The position numbers and the translations under genes are program-made. From Chitinophagaceae bacterium (lineage in GTDB: Bacteria > Bacteroidota > Bacteroidia > Cytophagales > Cytophagaceae), in assembly GCA_028288405.1 (NCBI GenBank), contig JAQBNS010000129.1, forward strand, positions 1 to 36,081: a stretch of DNA of 36,081 nt, written 5' to 3'. Every line of letters begins with the position of its first letter. Position 1 is the first letter of the stretch. The notes beneath the pieces were generated by a model, which saw only the letters and a list, made by a program, of their open reading frames with translations, was not told where the DNA came from and did no database searches. Shown here in pieces: positions 15,767-25,136 of this stretch.

Positions 15767-16373
15767 TTTTCTTCTTCTTCACCTTGCGGTTTACCGCATA
15801 TCCCATATAGGCTTGCAGCGTCACATTTCTTCCGCCGAACTCTGTGGTGTTGAACGTCTGACCCGTGCTGACAGTGAGTCGTATACCGAAAAGCAAATTA
15901 TTATCCATGATAAAACCAGCACCTAGTATACCGGCAAAATCAATAGGATTGACATTGTATTTGGAGAATTCAGTACTGTCGCGCTGTGGTTGTTTAAAAT
16001 ACATGTAAATAGCCGGCTGTATTCCAAACTGCAGGTGAAAGGCTCTATTGACGTTGTAGTAAAGACACCAGGGTAATTCAAGATAGGGTAAATTGCCTTT
16101 GACATCAAAACTGTCTTTTGTGGTGCCACCAAAGCCTCTTTGAGTATATAACAATTCGTGTTGCAGCGCAAATTTTTTGGACAGGATAAAATTACCGAAT
16201 ATACCGACATTGAATCCGGGTGTCATTTTAGAATCAAAGGAAAGACCGGTAATTTTGTTGGCTTGAATACCTCCTTTAAATCCCCAATAGGCATACTGGG
16301 CCTGAGCGCTGCCTGACGATAGAAGAAGACTGAAAAGAAGCGGAATAAAAAAGAGGAAGAATCTTTTATGCAT
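15759..16373 (-). CDS. PorT-like outer-membrane beta-barrel protein
   Basis: A 204-residue protein when started at ATG 16373 (MHKRFFLFFIPLLFSLLL), which puts a signal peptide ending near SAQAQ directly at the N-terminus; the longer frame adds eleven residues of no clear value. The mature part resembles the PorT / outer-membrane-barrel family (PF13568-like): GFKGGIQANKITG, FNVGIFGNFILSKKFALQHELLYTQRGFGG and a series of amphipathic strands. It ends in a run of lysines encoded by an AAG/AAA tract (KKKKKK), which is odd for a barrel and unlike the usual terminal aromatic residue. It is in the same direction as, and just downstream of, the giant T9SS cargo gene, so it may be co-expressed. PorT itself is a T9SS component, but proteins of this fold also have other roles. 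Confidence 0.8.
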   Translation of the reverse strand: MHKRFFLFFIPLLFSLLLSSGSAQAQYAYWGFKGGIQANKITGLSFDSKMTPGFNVGIFGNFILSKKFALQHELLYTQRGFGGTTKDSFDVKGNLPYLELPWCLYYNVNRAFHLQFGIQPAIYMYFKQPQRDSTEFSKYNVNPIDFAGILGAGFIMDNNLLFGIRLTVSTGQTFNTTEFGGRNVTLQAYMGYAVNRKVKKKKKK

Positions 16374-16497
16374 AATTAGCGGAACTATGATTTTCTGCAC
16401 GAACAAAAACCTACTGCAGACTAAGTTAATACTTTAATGTGTTAAAACGTAATTTTAGTAAGACGAAAAATAATTGTGTTTAAATGATTTCAAGAGA

Positions 16498-19400
16498 CTA
16501 TTTCCCTCCTAAAACATGAATCCATCCCAGGCATTTCTGGTCAGAACCGTCAATGTATACATCATAATAATACACACCATCTGTTAAGCCTTTCGCGTCC
16601 CATTCATTTTTATAATTGTCGGATTTGAAGACTGTACTTCCCCATGAATTATAAATCTCCACTTTCAATGTCGTATACGCTCCTGTAATCTGGAATGTAT
16701 CATTGTTGCCATCTTTGTTAGGTGTCAATAAATTGGGGATGAATAAATCGCCACATTGAAACTGCTCGCGACAAGTCGATTTGCAGGCAACATTACTTTT
16801 AGTCGTTAACCCTTGTTGAAGATCGGTAACCGTAACATAATAGCAACCATCATACACTTCTATGCTATCGTGCGTATAGGTTTTACTGTGCGTGGAATCC
16901 AATAAAGTATAATTTCCATCTCCTGTTTTTGAGAAGTATAGTTTGTAGATGAAATTTTGATCGTCAGGACAATAGTTGGTGATCGGATACGCCCATGAAA
17001 TGATATTGAACACCGGTAATTCTTTACAACGTTCGGATAACGTGACTTCAGCCGGGCAAGGGTAACATTTCACAGGGACTTTAAAGGCGTAAGTTGTATC
17101 TCTCTGAACGCAAGGCTGACTGGAACAACCAACAGACAAGTCACCGAGTAAGTAGTAAAAAGTAATGGAATCGCAAGTGAGATTCGTGTAATTCAATTGT
17201 GGTTTGAATGTTGTTGCTGTTGTAGCGGGTATGCCGGCAGGCAGATCCCATATCAGACTTGTATCTGTCATCTGTGAAGGCGCATTTCCTGTTGCCATGT
17301 TGGCATAAGTAAATCCATGGGGCAGAATCAATGTAACACGTGTTTTATTTTGAGTAGCGATAGAAGCACTGTTGTATGCATTGATGCTTACCTCGACTGT
17401 ACCTCCAAGGTTTTTCAACTCTCCATAAGTGCTCTGAATGGTTTTTGCATCGGGTTTAGGATAACCAAGCATTGTTGGCGGAGTAAATTTCAATGTGTCG
17501 TCATACAACGTGTCACAAGCGGAAGTGATAAGAATAGCTTGTGACGAAAGAGGAGCTCCTTTATATTGACAATCTGTAGTAAAGGTCAGTGTAATTTTAA
17601 TTTTATCGCCCGCTTTTACTCCTTCCGGTTTTGCACTTAATATTTTTTGCTTGAGGTTAAATACACCACTAGATTGTTGTAAGGATGAAAATATATCAAT
17701 GTTGCTTTGATCGTTGATACTCATCACTGCAGCTTGTACAGATGCACTGTCTCTTTGAATATTGAGCAACATGTTGTCGATACCTCCGATACCAGTAATT
17801 TGATACACAGTAGATACATCGAAAGACTTGCACATTTCAACTTCTGCTGGTCCGTTGATGAAGCTGGTCATATCAAGTGTTCCAGGGAATACATAATGCT
17901 GTATAGAATCAATTTTACAAACATTAGAATAAATAGAATCAGGATATTGAAAACAATCATGTCCGTATACTAATCTCACGGTGTCTTTTTCAATCAATTT
18001 TCCGCATATATTAGAGAAGCACAATTCATATTGATAAACTGTTTTTGCCAGTGTCGTATCTAAATGAAATACACCCAAAGCATCAGGATAGTAAACTTGA
18101 TGAGTCTCTTTATTGGTGAGCTTTTCAGCTTTCACTTTGTTATTTAGACTTTTTACTTTTAGAAAACTGTAATTGGCATTCTCCCCTTTGTTTTCTTCTA
18201 TGTTTATGGGATAACAAAAAGTTTGCTGACTCAATTGTATTTCGTTAGTAACAGGAGAGACTTTTAGACCGGCATTTAATTTAGTGAGTTCGGGAACCAG
18301 TTCATTAGATTGGCAAACATTATTGGTACATGTTTCAAGCATTGCCTTGTCTGCGTATTGCAATTGATTCGGCCCTACTTTGTAATAAAAAATCGGAGAA
18401 GCATACGTGATTTTTGTTTCGGGAAGATCACAGTCTGGTTGTATATAGTAATTTATTGTTGTTGTGATGTTTTCGTCTCCATATGTCAAATGATCTACGC
18501 AAGGATCTGTTCCATAATCTGTAGCTCTTGAATAGAGTGATTGTAGAGGAATAGAAATAAATGGTCCGTTTACATTTACGTTCTTAAGAGAATCTGTATA
18601 GGTGCACGGCTCAAATTCTAAAACCCCGTCTGGTTTTTGTATGGTGTTTGTAATTGTCCAGTCTACAAATTTATATCCTGGAGGAACGAAAGCATGTATA
18701 GAATCTACGCTGATAAAATTTCTATATTCGAAAGGAAAGGCATTCCTGAAAATTCCACCCGAAGGATTAATAGTTACATAGAAAGACGCCGGTTCTTTAC
18801 ATTGCACTTCTTTGGGCAGTGAAAAAGAGATCTCTCTTTTTTTACCGACAATGGTAGAAGCACTTCCGTAGCCTTCACACCAATAGATCATGGTGCTATC
18901 CAATACTACATTGTGATCTTTACCATAGGCTGTTCCTGCATCGACTCTGACCCTGTTTGTTGCCGTGTTTCTGTTGCCTGTCAGGTATACCAGATTTGAG
19001 AAGTTATTAAGAAGGATCGGAGCATTCTCATTAATCAACCAAGGATCCTTGGTAGTTGGAGGATTGCTCAAGTAGAAAGAAGAAGGTTCTAATATGGTAT
19101 AATTGCATACCACTTTTATTTCATCTCCCGGGTCGTACTCATAGGCAGGATCTATGCCGTATTTGTACAAAGTATCCAGACTCAGGTCAAAAAAGAATGT
19201 GGCTGTAGAAAGCGAATCGTTAGGATCCGGTATTTTTGTAACGCAGCTTAACGGAAGAGCAAGACTGTCTATGCCGGTGATGACGGTATGGTCAATGTCG
19301 GTGATAAAGACCTTCACATGATTCAATTGAAAGAGTTTACCCATAGTGAGTATACTCCTCAGGTAAGTGTATTTAAATTTAAAGTTATCTGCTCCATTAT

Positions 19401-21510
19401 TATTCTCTAGTTGTGCCGTGTTTTTCCCAATACCGGCGGTTCCATCTCCGTCCTGAAAGTATGCAGTGAGCTCCGTACGTATCGTGTCTCCGGGAATGCA
19501 TCGGTTGCCCTTAATTTTAGTCCTGTCGGCCAAAGTAAACGCCATATTGTCTGGTAAGCGATTATTATCGTTGTCTTTTTCTCCCAAATTGACACGCGTG
19601 GCAATGTGTGAAGTCGCTACCCAACCTGGTGTTACACAGCCTGGACAGTGCACGCTGATGGCTGTTGTAAAGCTTGACAGCAAGATTTCACAGAGTGGAG
19701 TACAACTGTTATCAGGTATAACATAAAACTCTTGTGTGAAGCGTGATTCGGGCTCTCTCGCAGGACACACAGCATCCAGGTCAAAAACCACAGAAGAATT
19801 CCGCATATAGCGTGTGAAAAATGTAGGGTTATAGCTGAATGTATCAGGTAAGTCGAAAACCGCTTCTAAGAAATCATCCTTATAACCATCTGTGCCTGCA
19901 CCGGTGAGAAACTGCTCAGATTGAGGTGTTAAAGTATAACCATAAGTAGAGGTCATTTTTATGGTATGGGGCACATAGACAAGACCTGTATCCAGCTTGA
20001 TCCGTACTTTAAAGGTAGCATTGTCTTTGTTGAGTCGATAAAAGTCTGTTGTAAAACCGATATTGAAAATTTCAAAAGTTCTTCTATCTCCTTCGTGCAT
20101 ATCAGTCACTACCGGTTCGTAGAATTGCTGAAAACTAAGAATGTTTCTGGATTGCGGTGTACTGCCTGCGTTAAATTCTTCTTCTTTACATTCATCTTTA
20201 TATTTCACAGCGAGATGCCATGTTTCGAAGAAAAGATCCGTATTGCTCGTATCGCTACCCGGACAGCAATGCAGGCCTTCTGCTTCCACAAAGAAAGAGT
20301 CTCCGGGCATTAGTGATTCAAATCCAAAATCCCATTCATAAAGCGGATCTGCAATGATACAGCTGTGTTGGAAGTTGTGTATTTTGGGAATGACATGGGC
20401 ATTGGGATACAATGTGCTTGCAGAAGAGTTTAACAAAACTAAACCGCTGGTATCTTTTAAAGCGAGTGAATTTTTGCTGATGTATGTGTACGTATCATAG
20501 TTGTAGGAAGCAAGGCTGAAATTCAAGCCTGTGGCAGGTCTTGCGCCCACATTTTTTACGGTATAGATATATTTTGTTTTAGAACCCAAACAGTTGGATT
20601 CGTCTACCTGTGTCGCAGTGATCACTACGTTTGGCTTCTTTTTATTTTTAAGTATCTGAGCAATGATAGGATAAGGATCAACTTTATTGCAGAGAGCAGT
20701 ATTGCAGCTCCAGTCAATGAATATAGAAGATTTCCCTTCATCCTCTTTGATACATTTTGTAACGATGACTTTTTCAATGAGTATGATAGAATCTCCGGGA
20801 AGAATGTTGGGAAACTTTCCTTTGAATAGATACGTCGAATCATTAGTCTTGCCTGAGGACGTGAGTGTATAACCAGTGTTTGTGCTGTAGATCGTTTGGA
20901 TGTCAACGAATTCCCCGAACACATCTGTTAATTGAATATTGCCGTCAAATTTACCTCCACCGGTATTCGTCAAAACTATTTTACGTGTGATGGTATCTCC
21001 AAGAAATGCGGAAGTAACCCTATTGGCAAATAGCGTTTCGTTGTAAGTGAGACAAGGAGACGAAAGGATATTGTTGTTGTAAAAATGGTAATCCCTGCTG
21101 TTATAAGTAAGAGTCAAACTATCAGTCGTAGAGAAAAATTGCCCGCAACCAATCAATTCACAGGGCTTAGAGGATATCATTTTTACATTGATATCATAAG
21201 AGTTGGATGCTTTAAGTGATTTTTTGAAAAAAACTTGTAGATTATTTCCCACTACAGCCATTAAGATTTCGTTACTTGGCTGAGACGTACTGAAAGTTAC
21301 AGCTTGCATAGTGCTGTTCAACTGAAATTCGGCGAAGATCTGGATACTGTCTGTAGCAGAAACATTTTTTAATGTGATTTTCAAATTGCTTTCTCCGCAA
21401 GCATTATAGCCATCTGCATAAGAAAATGTAGTGCTGATTTGCGCCTGACTTTTCAGTGAGAAAACAAGAAAAATGAATGAACTAAAAATTAAGTATAGTG
21501 ATGTTTTCAT
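16498..21510 (-). CDS. Giant secreted protein with CHU_C/T9SS type B sorting domain
   Basis: A 1670-residue protein with a signal peptide (SLYLIFSSFIFLVFSLKSQA) and a C-terminal module of about 85 residues, from CGDLFIPNLLTPNKDGNNDT to KCLGWIHVLGGK. This module is typical of the gliding-motility-associated C-terminal domain (type B sorting signal) that sends proteins through the type IX secretion system to the surface. The middle is made of Ig-/DUF11-like beta domains: GDTITRKIVLTNTGGGKFDG, GDSIILIEKVIVT and many similar TxxGxxxxxxDS stretches. Pairs of cysteines are spread throughout, suggesting disulphides and a stable adhesin-like rod. No enzyme domain is seen. A role in adhesion, gliding or surface coating is an inference from architecture. 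Confidence 0.88.
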   Translation of the reverse strand: MKTSLYLIFSSFIFLVFSLKSQAQISTTFSYADGYNACGESNLKITLKNVSATDSIQIFAEFQLNSTMQAVTFSTSQPSNEILMAVVGNNLQVFFKKSLKASNSYDINVKMISSKPCELIGCGQFFSTTDSLTLTYNSRDYHFYNNNILSSPCLTYNETLFANRVTSAFLGDTITRKIVLTNTGGGKFDGNIQLTDVFGEFVDIQTIYSTNTGYTLTSSGKTNDSTYLFKGKFPNILPGDSIILIEKVIVTKCIKEDEGKSSIFIDWSCNTALCNKVDPYPIIAQILKNKKKPNVVITATQVDESNCLGSKTKYIYTVKNVGARPATGLNFSLASYNYDTYTYISKNSLALKDTSGLVLLNSSASTLYPNAHVIPKIHNFQHSCIIADPLYEWDFGFESLMPGDSFFVEAEGLHCCPGSDTSNTDLFFETWHLAVKYKDECKEEEFNAGSTPQSRNILSFQQFYEPVVTDMHEGDRRTFEIFNIGFTTDFYRLNKDNATFKVRIKLDTGLVYVPHTIKMTSTYGYTLTPQSEQFLTGAGTDGYKDDFLEAVFDLPDTFSYNPTFFTRYMRNSSVVFDLDAVCPAREPESRFTQEFYVIPDNSCTPLCEILLSSFTTAISVHCPGCVTPGWVATSHIATRVNLGEKDNDNNRLPDNMAFTLADRTKIKGNRCIPGDTIRTELTAYFQDGDGTAGIGKNTAQLENNNGADNFKFKYTYLRSILTMGKLFQLNHVKVFITDIDHTVITGIDSLALPLSCVTKIPDPNDSLSTATFFFDLSLDTLYKYGIDPAYEYDPGDEIKVVCNYTILEPSSFYLSNPPTTKDPWLINENAPILLNNFSNLVYLTGNRNTATNRVRVDAGTAYGKDHNVVLDSTMIYWCEGYGSASTIVGKKREISFSLPKEVQCKEPASFYVTINPSGGIFRNAFPFEYRNFISVDSIHAFVPPGYKFVDWTITNTIQKPDGVLEFEPCTYTDSLKNVNVNGPFISIPLQSLYSRATDYGTDPCVDHLTYGDENITTTINYYIQPDCDLPETKITYASPIFYYKVGPNQLQYADKAMLETCTNNVCQSNELVPELTKLNAGLKVSPVTNEIQLSQQTFCYPINIEENKGENANYSFLKVKSLNNKVKAEKLTNKETHQVYYPDALGVFHLDTTLAKTVYQYELCFSNICGKLIEKDTVRLVYGHDCFQYPDSIYSNVCKIDSIQHYVFPGTLDMTSFINGPAEVEMCKSFDVSTVYQITGIGGIDNMLLNIQRDSASVQAAVMSINDQSNIDIFSSLQQSSGVFNLKQKILSAKPEGVKAGDKIKITLTFTTDCQYKGAPLSSQAILITSACDTLYDDTLKFTPPTMLGYPKPDAKTIQSTYGELKNLGGTVEVSINAYNSASIATQNKTRVTLILPHGFTYANMATGNAPSQMTDTSLIWDLPAGIPATTATTFKPQLNYTNLTCDSITFYYLLGDLSVGCSSQPCVQRDTTYAFKVPVKCYPCPAEVTLSERCKELPVFNIISWAYPITNYCPDDQNFIYKLYFSKTGDGNYTLLDSTHSKTYTHDSIEVYDGCYYVTVTDLQQGLTTKSNVACKSTCREQFQCGDLFIPNLLTPNKDGNNDTFQITGAYTTLKVEIYNSWGSTVFKSDNYKNEWDAKGLTDGVYYYDVYIDGSDQKCLGWIHVLGGK

Positions 21511-21571
21511 ATGGGGAAAAACTGATCTTCAGAAGAAAGGGACTCTGCATAAAGCTTGATACCGGTAAATA

Positions 21572-21579
21572 CAAAAATG
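21572..21579 (-). promoter_or_regulatory. Possible -7 element of the giant gene promoter
   Basis: CATTTTTG on the minus strand, with one mismatch to TAnnTTTG, lies about 62 bp upstream of the start of the giant gene. TTG triplets at 16 and 22 nt upstream frame the normal spacing. The match is weak. Confidence 0.3.
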
Positions 21580-21635
21580 TAACAGCTTACTGCTACAACT
21601 GCAAACACAAAGACTATGTATTGTACATTGTATAG

Positions 21636-21707
21636 TGGCTCCGGCAGGAATCGAACCTGCATCTAGAGTTTAGGAAACTCCTATTCTATCCATTGAACTA
21701 CGATGCC
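21636..21707 (-). tRNA. tRNA-Arg (anticodon CCU)
   Basis: The minus strand folds as a cloverleaf. The acceptor GGCATCG pairs with CGGAGCC with one A-A mismatch. The D-stem is GTTC/GAAT. The anticodon stem is GGAGT/ACTCT around the loop TTCCTAA, so the anticodon is CCT, reading AGG. The T-arm is GCAGGTTCGATTCCTGC. The CCA end is not encoded (the sequence after the discriminator A is CTA), so it must be added by the nucleotidyltransferase. It lies between the giant gene and hflX with short AT-rich flanks. Confidence 0.94.
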
Positions 21708-21738
21708 ATTGAGGTACGAAAATAATGATTATTTAGCC

Positions 21739-22914
21739 TCAATACAAGTAGTTAGGGTAGATAGCTTTATACCTCTCTTTTACAATGGAAGTAATGGTTT
21801 CTCTAAAATCAGTGATGTTGGTATGGTCTTTCGCTGAAATGAATAAAACGGCTTTTGCCTGGGAAGCATAAGTCTTCTTGAAATTTTCCCAGAAAGCCTC
21901 TTTATCAAAGGGCTGCTCGGCATCCTCGGGATAGTGGTATGCATCAATTTTATTAAAAACTAATAAAATGGGTTTGTCACCGGCTCCTATTTCTGCCAAT
22001 GTTTTATTCACCACATGTATATGGTCTTCATAAGCAGGGTTGGACACATCCACAATGTGGATCAACAGGTCTGCTTCTCTTACTTCATCCAATGTAGACT
22101 TAAAACTTTCTACCAAACTATGAGGTAATTTTCTAATGAATCCAACCGTGTCAGAAATGAGGAAAGGAATATTGTCCAAAACCATCTTGCGAACAGTAGA
22201 ATCAAGCGTAGCAAATAATTTATTTTCTGCCAGTACATCGGCTTTGGAAAGCAAATTCATAACCGTTGACTTCCCTGCATTGGTATAGCCTACGAGTGAA
22301 ATACGAATAGATTCGGCGCGGGCCTTGCGTTGCGTTTGTGCTTGCTTATCTATTTTCAACAGTTGTTCTTTCAACAAGGTAATCCGAGCCTTGATGTTCC
22401 GTCGATCGGTTTCTATTTCTTTTTCACCGGATCCTCCCCTGGTACCTGTCGCTCCCCGCTGTCGCTCTAAGTGAGTCCACATATTGGTTAATCGTGGCAA
22501 TAAATATTCATACCTTGCCAGTTCTACCTGTGTTTTAGCTTGTGCAGTTTTTGCCCTTAGAAGGAAAATGGTAAGGATGAGCAAGCTTCTGTCATAGACC
22601 GTTTTCTTCAACTCGTTTTCGATGTTCCGCATTTGAGAAGGGGAAAGGTCATCGTCAAAGATGACCGTTTCTGCCGGGTATTCTTCCAGAAAAAGACGAA
22701 TCTCCTCGAGTTTACCTTTGCCTACAAACGTTCTTGAATCAGGTCGTTGTATCTTTTGTGTGAATGTTTTAATCGTGGCATAGCCGGCCGTTTCAGCAAG
22801 AAAAGCCAGTTCATCCAATTCATCTTTCATTCTCCATTCCGGTGTTTGATTGCCGTATACAGAGACTAAGATGGCTTTGTCTTTATAAAATGAGAGGTCT
22901 TTTTTTTCAGTCAT
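21739..22914 (-). CDS. hflX: GTPase HflX
   Basis: A ribosome-associated GTPase that splits stalled ribosomes under stress. The N-terminal HflX domain (SVYGNQTPEWRMKDELDELA, then TFVGKGKLEEIR and VIFDDDLSPSQMRNIE) is complete, and the RGATGTRGGSGEKEIETDRR linker motif is characteristic. The G domain shows SLVGYTNAGKST (G1), DTVG (G3) and FNKID (G4), with SAKD as G5. At 391 residues it is of normal length. It starts one base inside the stop of the cytochrome gene (TAATG), so the two are co-translated, although a functional link is not obvious. Confidence 0.95.
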   Translation of the reverse strand: MTEKKDLSFYKDKAILVSVYGNQTPEWRMKDELDELAFLAETAGYATIKTFTQKIQRPDSRTFVGKGKLEEIRLFLEEYPAETVIFDDDLSPSQMRNIENELKKTVYDRSLLILTIFLLRAKTAQAKTQVELARYEYLLPRLTNMWTHLERQRGATGTRGGSGEKEIETDRRNIKARITLLKEQLLKIDKQAQTQRKARAESIRISLVGYTNAGKSTVMNLLSKADVLAENKLFATLDSTVRKMVLDNIPFLISDTVGFIRKLPHSLVESFKSTLDEVREADLLIHIVDVSNPAYEDHIHVVNKTLAEIGAGDKPILLVFNKIDAYHYPEDAEQPFDKEAFWENFKKTYASQAKAVLFISAKDHTNITDFRETITSIVKERYKAIYPNYLY

Positions 22915-23606
22915 TACTTGGATCTTAACCCTTCTGCGTAGTTAGCTACAGCCTCTATTTCCTGCTCACTCAACACACCCTCATAAGGTTGCATGAGTCC
23001 CTTGCCCTTAGCAATTACCTGTACGACTTCCACATGTGGAAGTTTGCTTAGACTTAAGTCTTTTGCTCCGCCTACGCCCAACTTGCCGTCTTGTCCATGG
23101 CATGCCGCGCAAACTTGAGTAAAGATCGCCTTGCCATTTTTAAGGGCTGCTTCCTCATTTTGATTCAATATGGCGCTGGCCGGAGTTTCAGCTGGTACAG
23201 CGGTTGTATCCGGGGCAATCGCTTCAGGTTGTATGACTATTTTCTCTCTTTTGAAGGTAAGACTATGGGTTTCTGCAACGCCAAAATTGTAGACAAAGAT
23301 GGCCATGGTTAATAAGCCCAATAGTTTGTTCTCTTTTTTCATGCTGATAATTCCCAATGGAATAGCCACTAAGGTTAAAATGAGTTTGCCTACAAGATAA
23401 GTTTCAAAGGTATGCAAGGCATACAAGAGGTACCCTCCGGTCAATAGAATCAGGCTTCCCAGAATCATGTCCACTACTTTCGTCTTTTGACGAAAAGCAG
23501 CAAGCGAAGCTTTTTTGTTGGCGAACAAAAGAATTAGTTTATACCCGAAGAAGAGCATAAAAAGAATGACCACTGTCATGTGCAAGTGAAGAAAGCCTTT
23601 AGCCAT
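22914..23606 (-). CDS. Membrane-anchored c-type cytochrome with four-helix N-terminus
   Basis: A 230-residue protein. The N-terminal 120 residues carry four hydrophobic segments (TVVILFMLFFGYKLILLFAN and three more), similar in pattern to SirB/YchQ-type proteins. A Pro/Ala-rich linker follows (PDTTAVPAETPASA). The C-terminal domain has one haem c site, CAACHGQDG, with KGLMQPYEG supplying a likely Met axial ligand. The haem domain should therefore be in the periplasm, tethered to the inner membrane. Function probably in electron transport; the partner is unknown. The two parts are in one frame with no break. It is followed by hflX with a one-base overlap. The start codon at 23606 is supported by the early span. 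Confidence 0.82.
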   Translation of the reverse strand: MAKGFLHLHMTVVILFMLFFGYKLILLFANKKASLAAFRQKTKVVDMILGSLILLTGGYLLYALHTFETYLVGKLILTLVAIPLGIISMKKENKLLGLLTMAIFVYNFGVAETHSLTFKREKIVIQPEAIAPDTTAVPAETPASAILNQNEEAALKNGKAIFTQVCAACHGQDGKLGVGGAKDLSLSKLPHVEVVQVIAKGKGLMQPYEGVLSEQEIEAVANYAEGLRSK

Positions 23607-23773
23607 AGGTGCAGTTAGATTTGGATGTTCAGAAGACAGGACAAACTTAACGTATTTTTTTCACTTTTTCATTCTTAGTGAGGGCCAAAGAGAAAGGCCT
23701 GGTCACTCGGTCAAACCTATGTAAAAGTGATAGATATATACGTTATTTATGAATCGAAATCACAAATAATACT

Positions 23774-23781
23774 TATATTTG
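23774..23781 (+). promoter_or_regulatory. Likely -7 element of the polysaccharide operon
   Basis: TATATTTG matches TAnnTTTG exactly, 16 bp upstream of the rmlC start. No TTG is at the right distance upstream (spacers of 17-21 nt give no match), so the promoter may need an activator. The 5' leader would be very short (about 10 nt). Confidence 0.5.
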
Positions 23782-23797
23782 ACTGTAAACAGTAAAG

Positions 23798-24343
23798 ATG
23801 GAAATAAAGGAATTAAGTATTCAGGGGGTATTTGAAATCACACCAAAGGTCTTTGAGGACTCCAGAGGTTTCTTTTTCGAAGCATTCAATGAAAATGCAT
23901 TTCGTTCTGCAGGTTTACCTTACCAGTTTGTACAAGATAACCAGTCCTTTTCTGCCAAAGGCGTATTAAGAGGGTTGCATTTTCAAAAGGCACCATTTGC
24001 TCAAGGGAAGTTGGTGAGAGTGCTTAGTGGAAGCATTATTGATGTGGTAGTGGATCTACGCAAAAATTCTGATTCATTCGGCAAACACTTACTAATTCCT
24101 CTTGATTCGGATAAACGAAACATGGTTTATGTACCCGTAGGTTTTGCCCATGGATTTGTCACACTAACCGAAAGTTCTGTGATGTACAAATGTACCAATT
24201 TATACAATAAAGATTCTGATGGCGGGATACGTTGGAATGACCCGGCTTTAGGAATTGATTGGGGTACAAGTCATCCTATTCTATCTGAAAAAGATGCCGA
24301 GTTGCCTTACTTGAAAGATATTGTCAATGATTTAGTATTTTAA
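23798..24343 (+). CDS. rfbC: dTDP-4-dehydrorhamnose 3,5-epimerase
   Basis: The cupin enzyme that epimerises dTDP-4-keto-6-deoxyglucose at C3 and C5 on the way to dTDP-rhamnose. GVLRGLHFQKAPFAQGKLVR contains the catalytic His; VVVDLRKNSDSFGKH, PVGFAHGFVTL and MYKCTNLYNKDSDGGIRWND give the remaining active-site signatures, including the Tyr. At 181 residues it is the usual size. It is the first gene of an exopolysaccharide operon and is 3 bp from the next gene. No rfbA, rfbB or rfbD is in the window, so the other rhamnose genes must be elsewhere, or the product is another 6-deoxyhexose. Confidence 0.92.
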   Translation: MEIKELSIQGVFEITPKVFEDSRGFFFEAFNENAFRSAGLPYQFVQDNQSFSAKGVLRGLHFQKAPFAQGKLVRVLSGSIIDVVVDLRKNSDSFGKHLLIPLDSDKRNMVYVPVGFAHGFVTLTESSVMYKCTNLYNKDSDGGIRWNDPALGIDWGTSHPILSEKDAELPYLKDIVNDLVF

Positions 24344-24346
24344 CCA

Positions 24347-25135
24347 ATGAGATTTACGAGACCAATTTTTTTCTTTTGCGGGATTTTACAAATAGCATTA
24401 CTCTTTTCCGGATGTGTAAGAAATGAATACAGGCTTTTTAGAACCGATAAAGGTTTTATGAATGACTCTATTCAAGCTTTGCTCAAAGAAGGCAATCCTA
24501 TATTTACAGTTCGTAAAAATGATATCATTGAGCTAAATGTATATTCAAGCAAGGGTGAACGAATCATTGATCCTGATCAGGAATACTTAATGGCAGCTCA
24601 AAATGTTAGTTCAATGGCATTGACTAAAACAGAACAGTATTTTGTGCAAAAAGACGGATCTGTTTTTTTACCAATGGTTGGAAGAGTGGAGTTGGACGGC
24701 TTATCTATTGGTACTGTAGACAGTTTATTGTCTGTACGCTACAATGCTTTTTATAAAGATGCCTATGTAAAAACACGCATCGTAAATAAAAGAGTAATTG
24801 TCATAGGACCGCTGGGTGCTAAAGTAATTAAATTGGAGAATGAGGAGGTGAATCTAGTCGAAGCAATGGCTTTGTATGGCGGATTTACTACGGATATGCA
24901 CTCAGACCGTATCCGCCTCTTAAGAGGTAATTTGTCAAATAATCCGGATGTACAGGTGATAAATCTTTCCACGATTGAAGGCATGAGAACCGCTCAACAC
25001 AAATTACTTCCGGGTGATATCATTTACATTGAACCTATCAAACGAGTGTTCCGTGAAACCATGACTGATATTTTACCTACAGTCAGTTTGGCAGTTAGCT
25101 TACTTACATTATTGGTATTGATCAATAGACAATAA
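24347..25135 (+). CDS. Wza-like polysaccharide export lipoprotein
   Basis: A 262-residue lipoprotein (lipobox IALLFSGCVRNE) of the polysaccharide biosynthesis/export family. The Poly_export domain begins at FTVRKNDIIELNVYSS and continues through KTEQYFVQKDGSVFLPMVGRV, and the SLBB region includes VIVIGPLGAKVIKLENEEV. The C-terminus ends in a hydrophobic segment (TVSLAVSLLTLLVLINRQ). In Bacteroidota such a tail replaces the amphipathic helix of the E. coli Wza pore, so the location of the pore mouth is less certain. It would form the export channel with the Wzc-like protein, whose start is 1 bp downstream. Confidence 0.85.
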   Translation: MRFTRPIFFFCGILQIALLFSGCVRNEYRLFRTDKGFMNDSIQALLKEGNPIFTVRKNDIIELNVYSSKGERIIDPDQEYLMAAQNVSSMALTKTEQYFVQKDGSVFLPMVGRVELDGLSIGTVDSLLSVRYNAFYKDAYVKTRIVNKRVIVIGPLGAKVIKLENEEVNLVEAMALYGGFTTDMHSDRIRLLRGNLSNNPDVQVINLSTIEGMRTAQHKLLPGDIIYIEPIKRVFRETMTDILPTVSLAVSLLTLLVLINRQ

Positions 25136-25136
25136 C

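Noticed and set aside
16498..21510. Several plus-strand open frames inside the giant gene (for example near 17317, 19466 and 19966)
   Set aside because: They are antisense shadows of the long coding frame, with no signals and no family resemblance.
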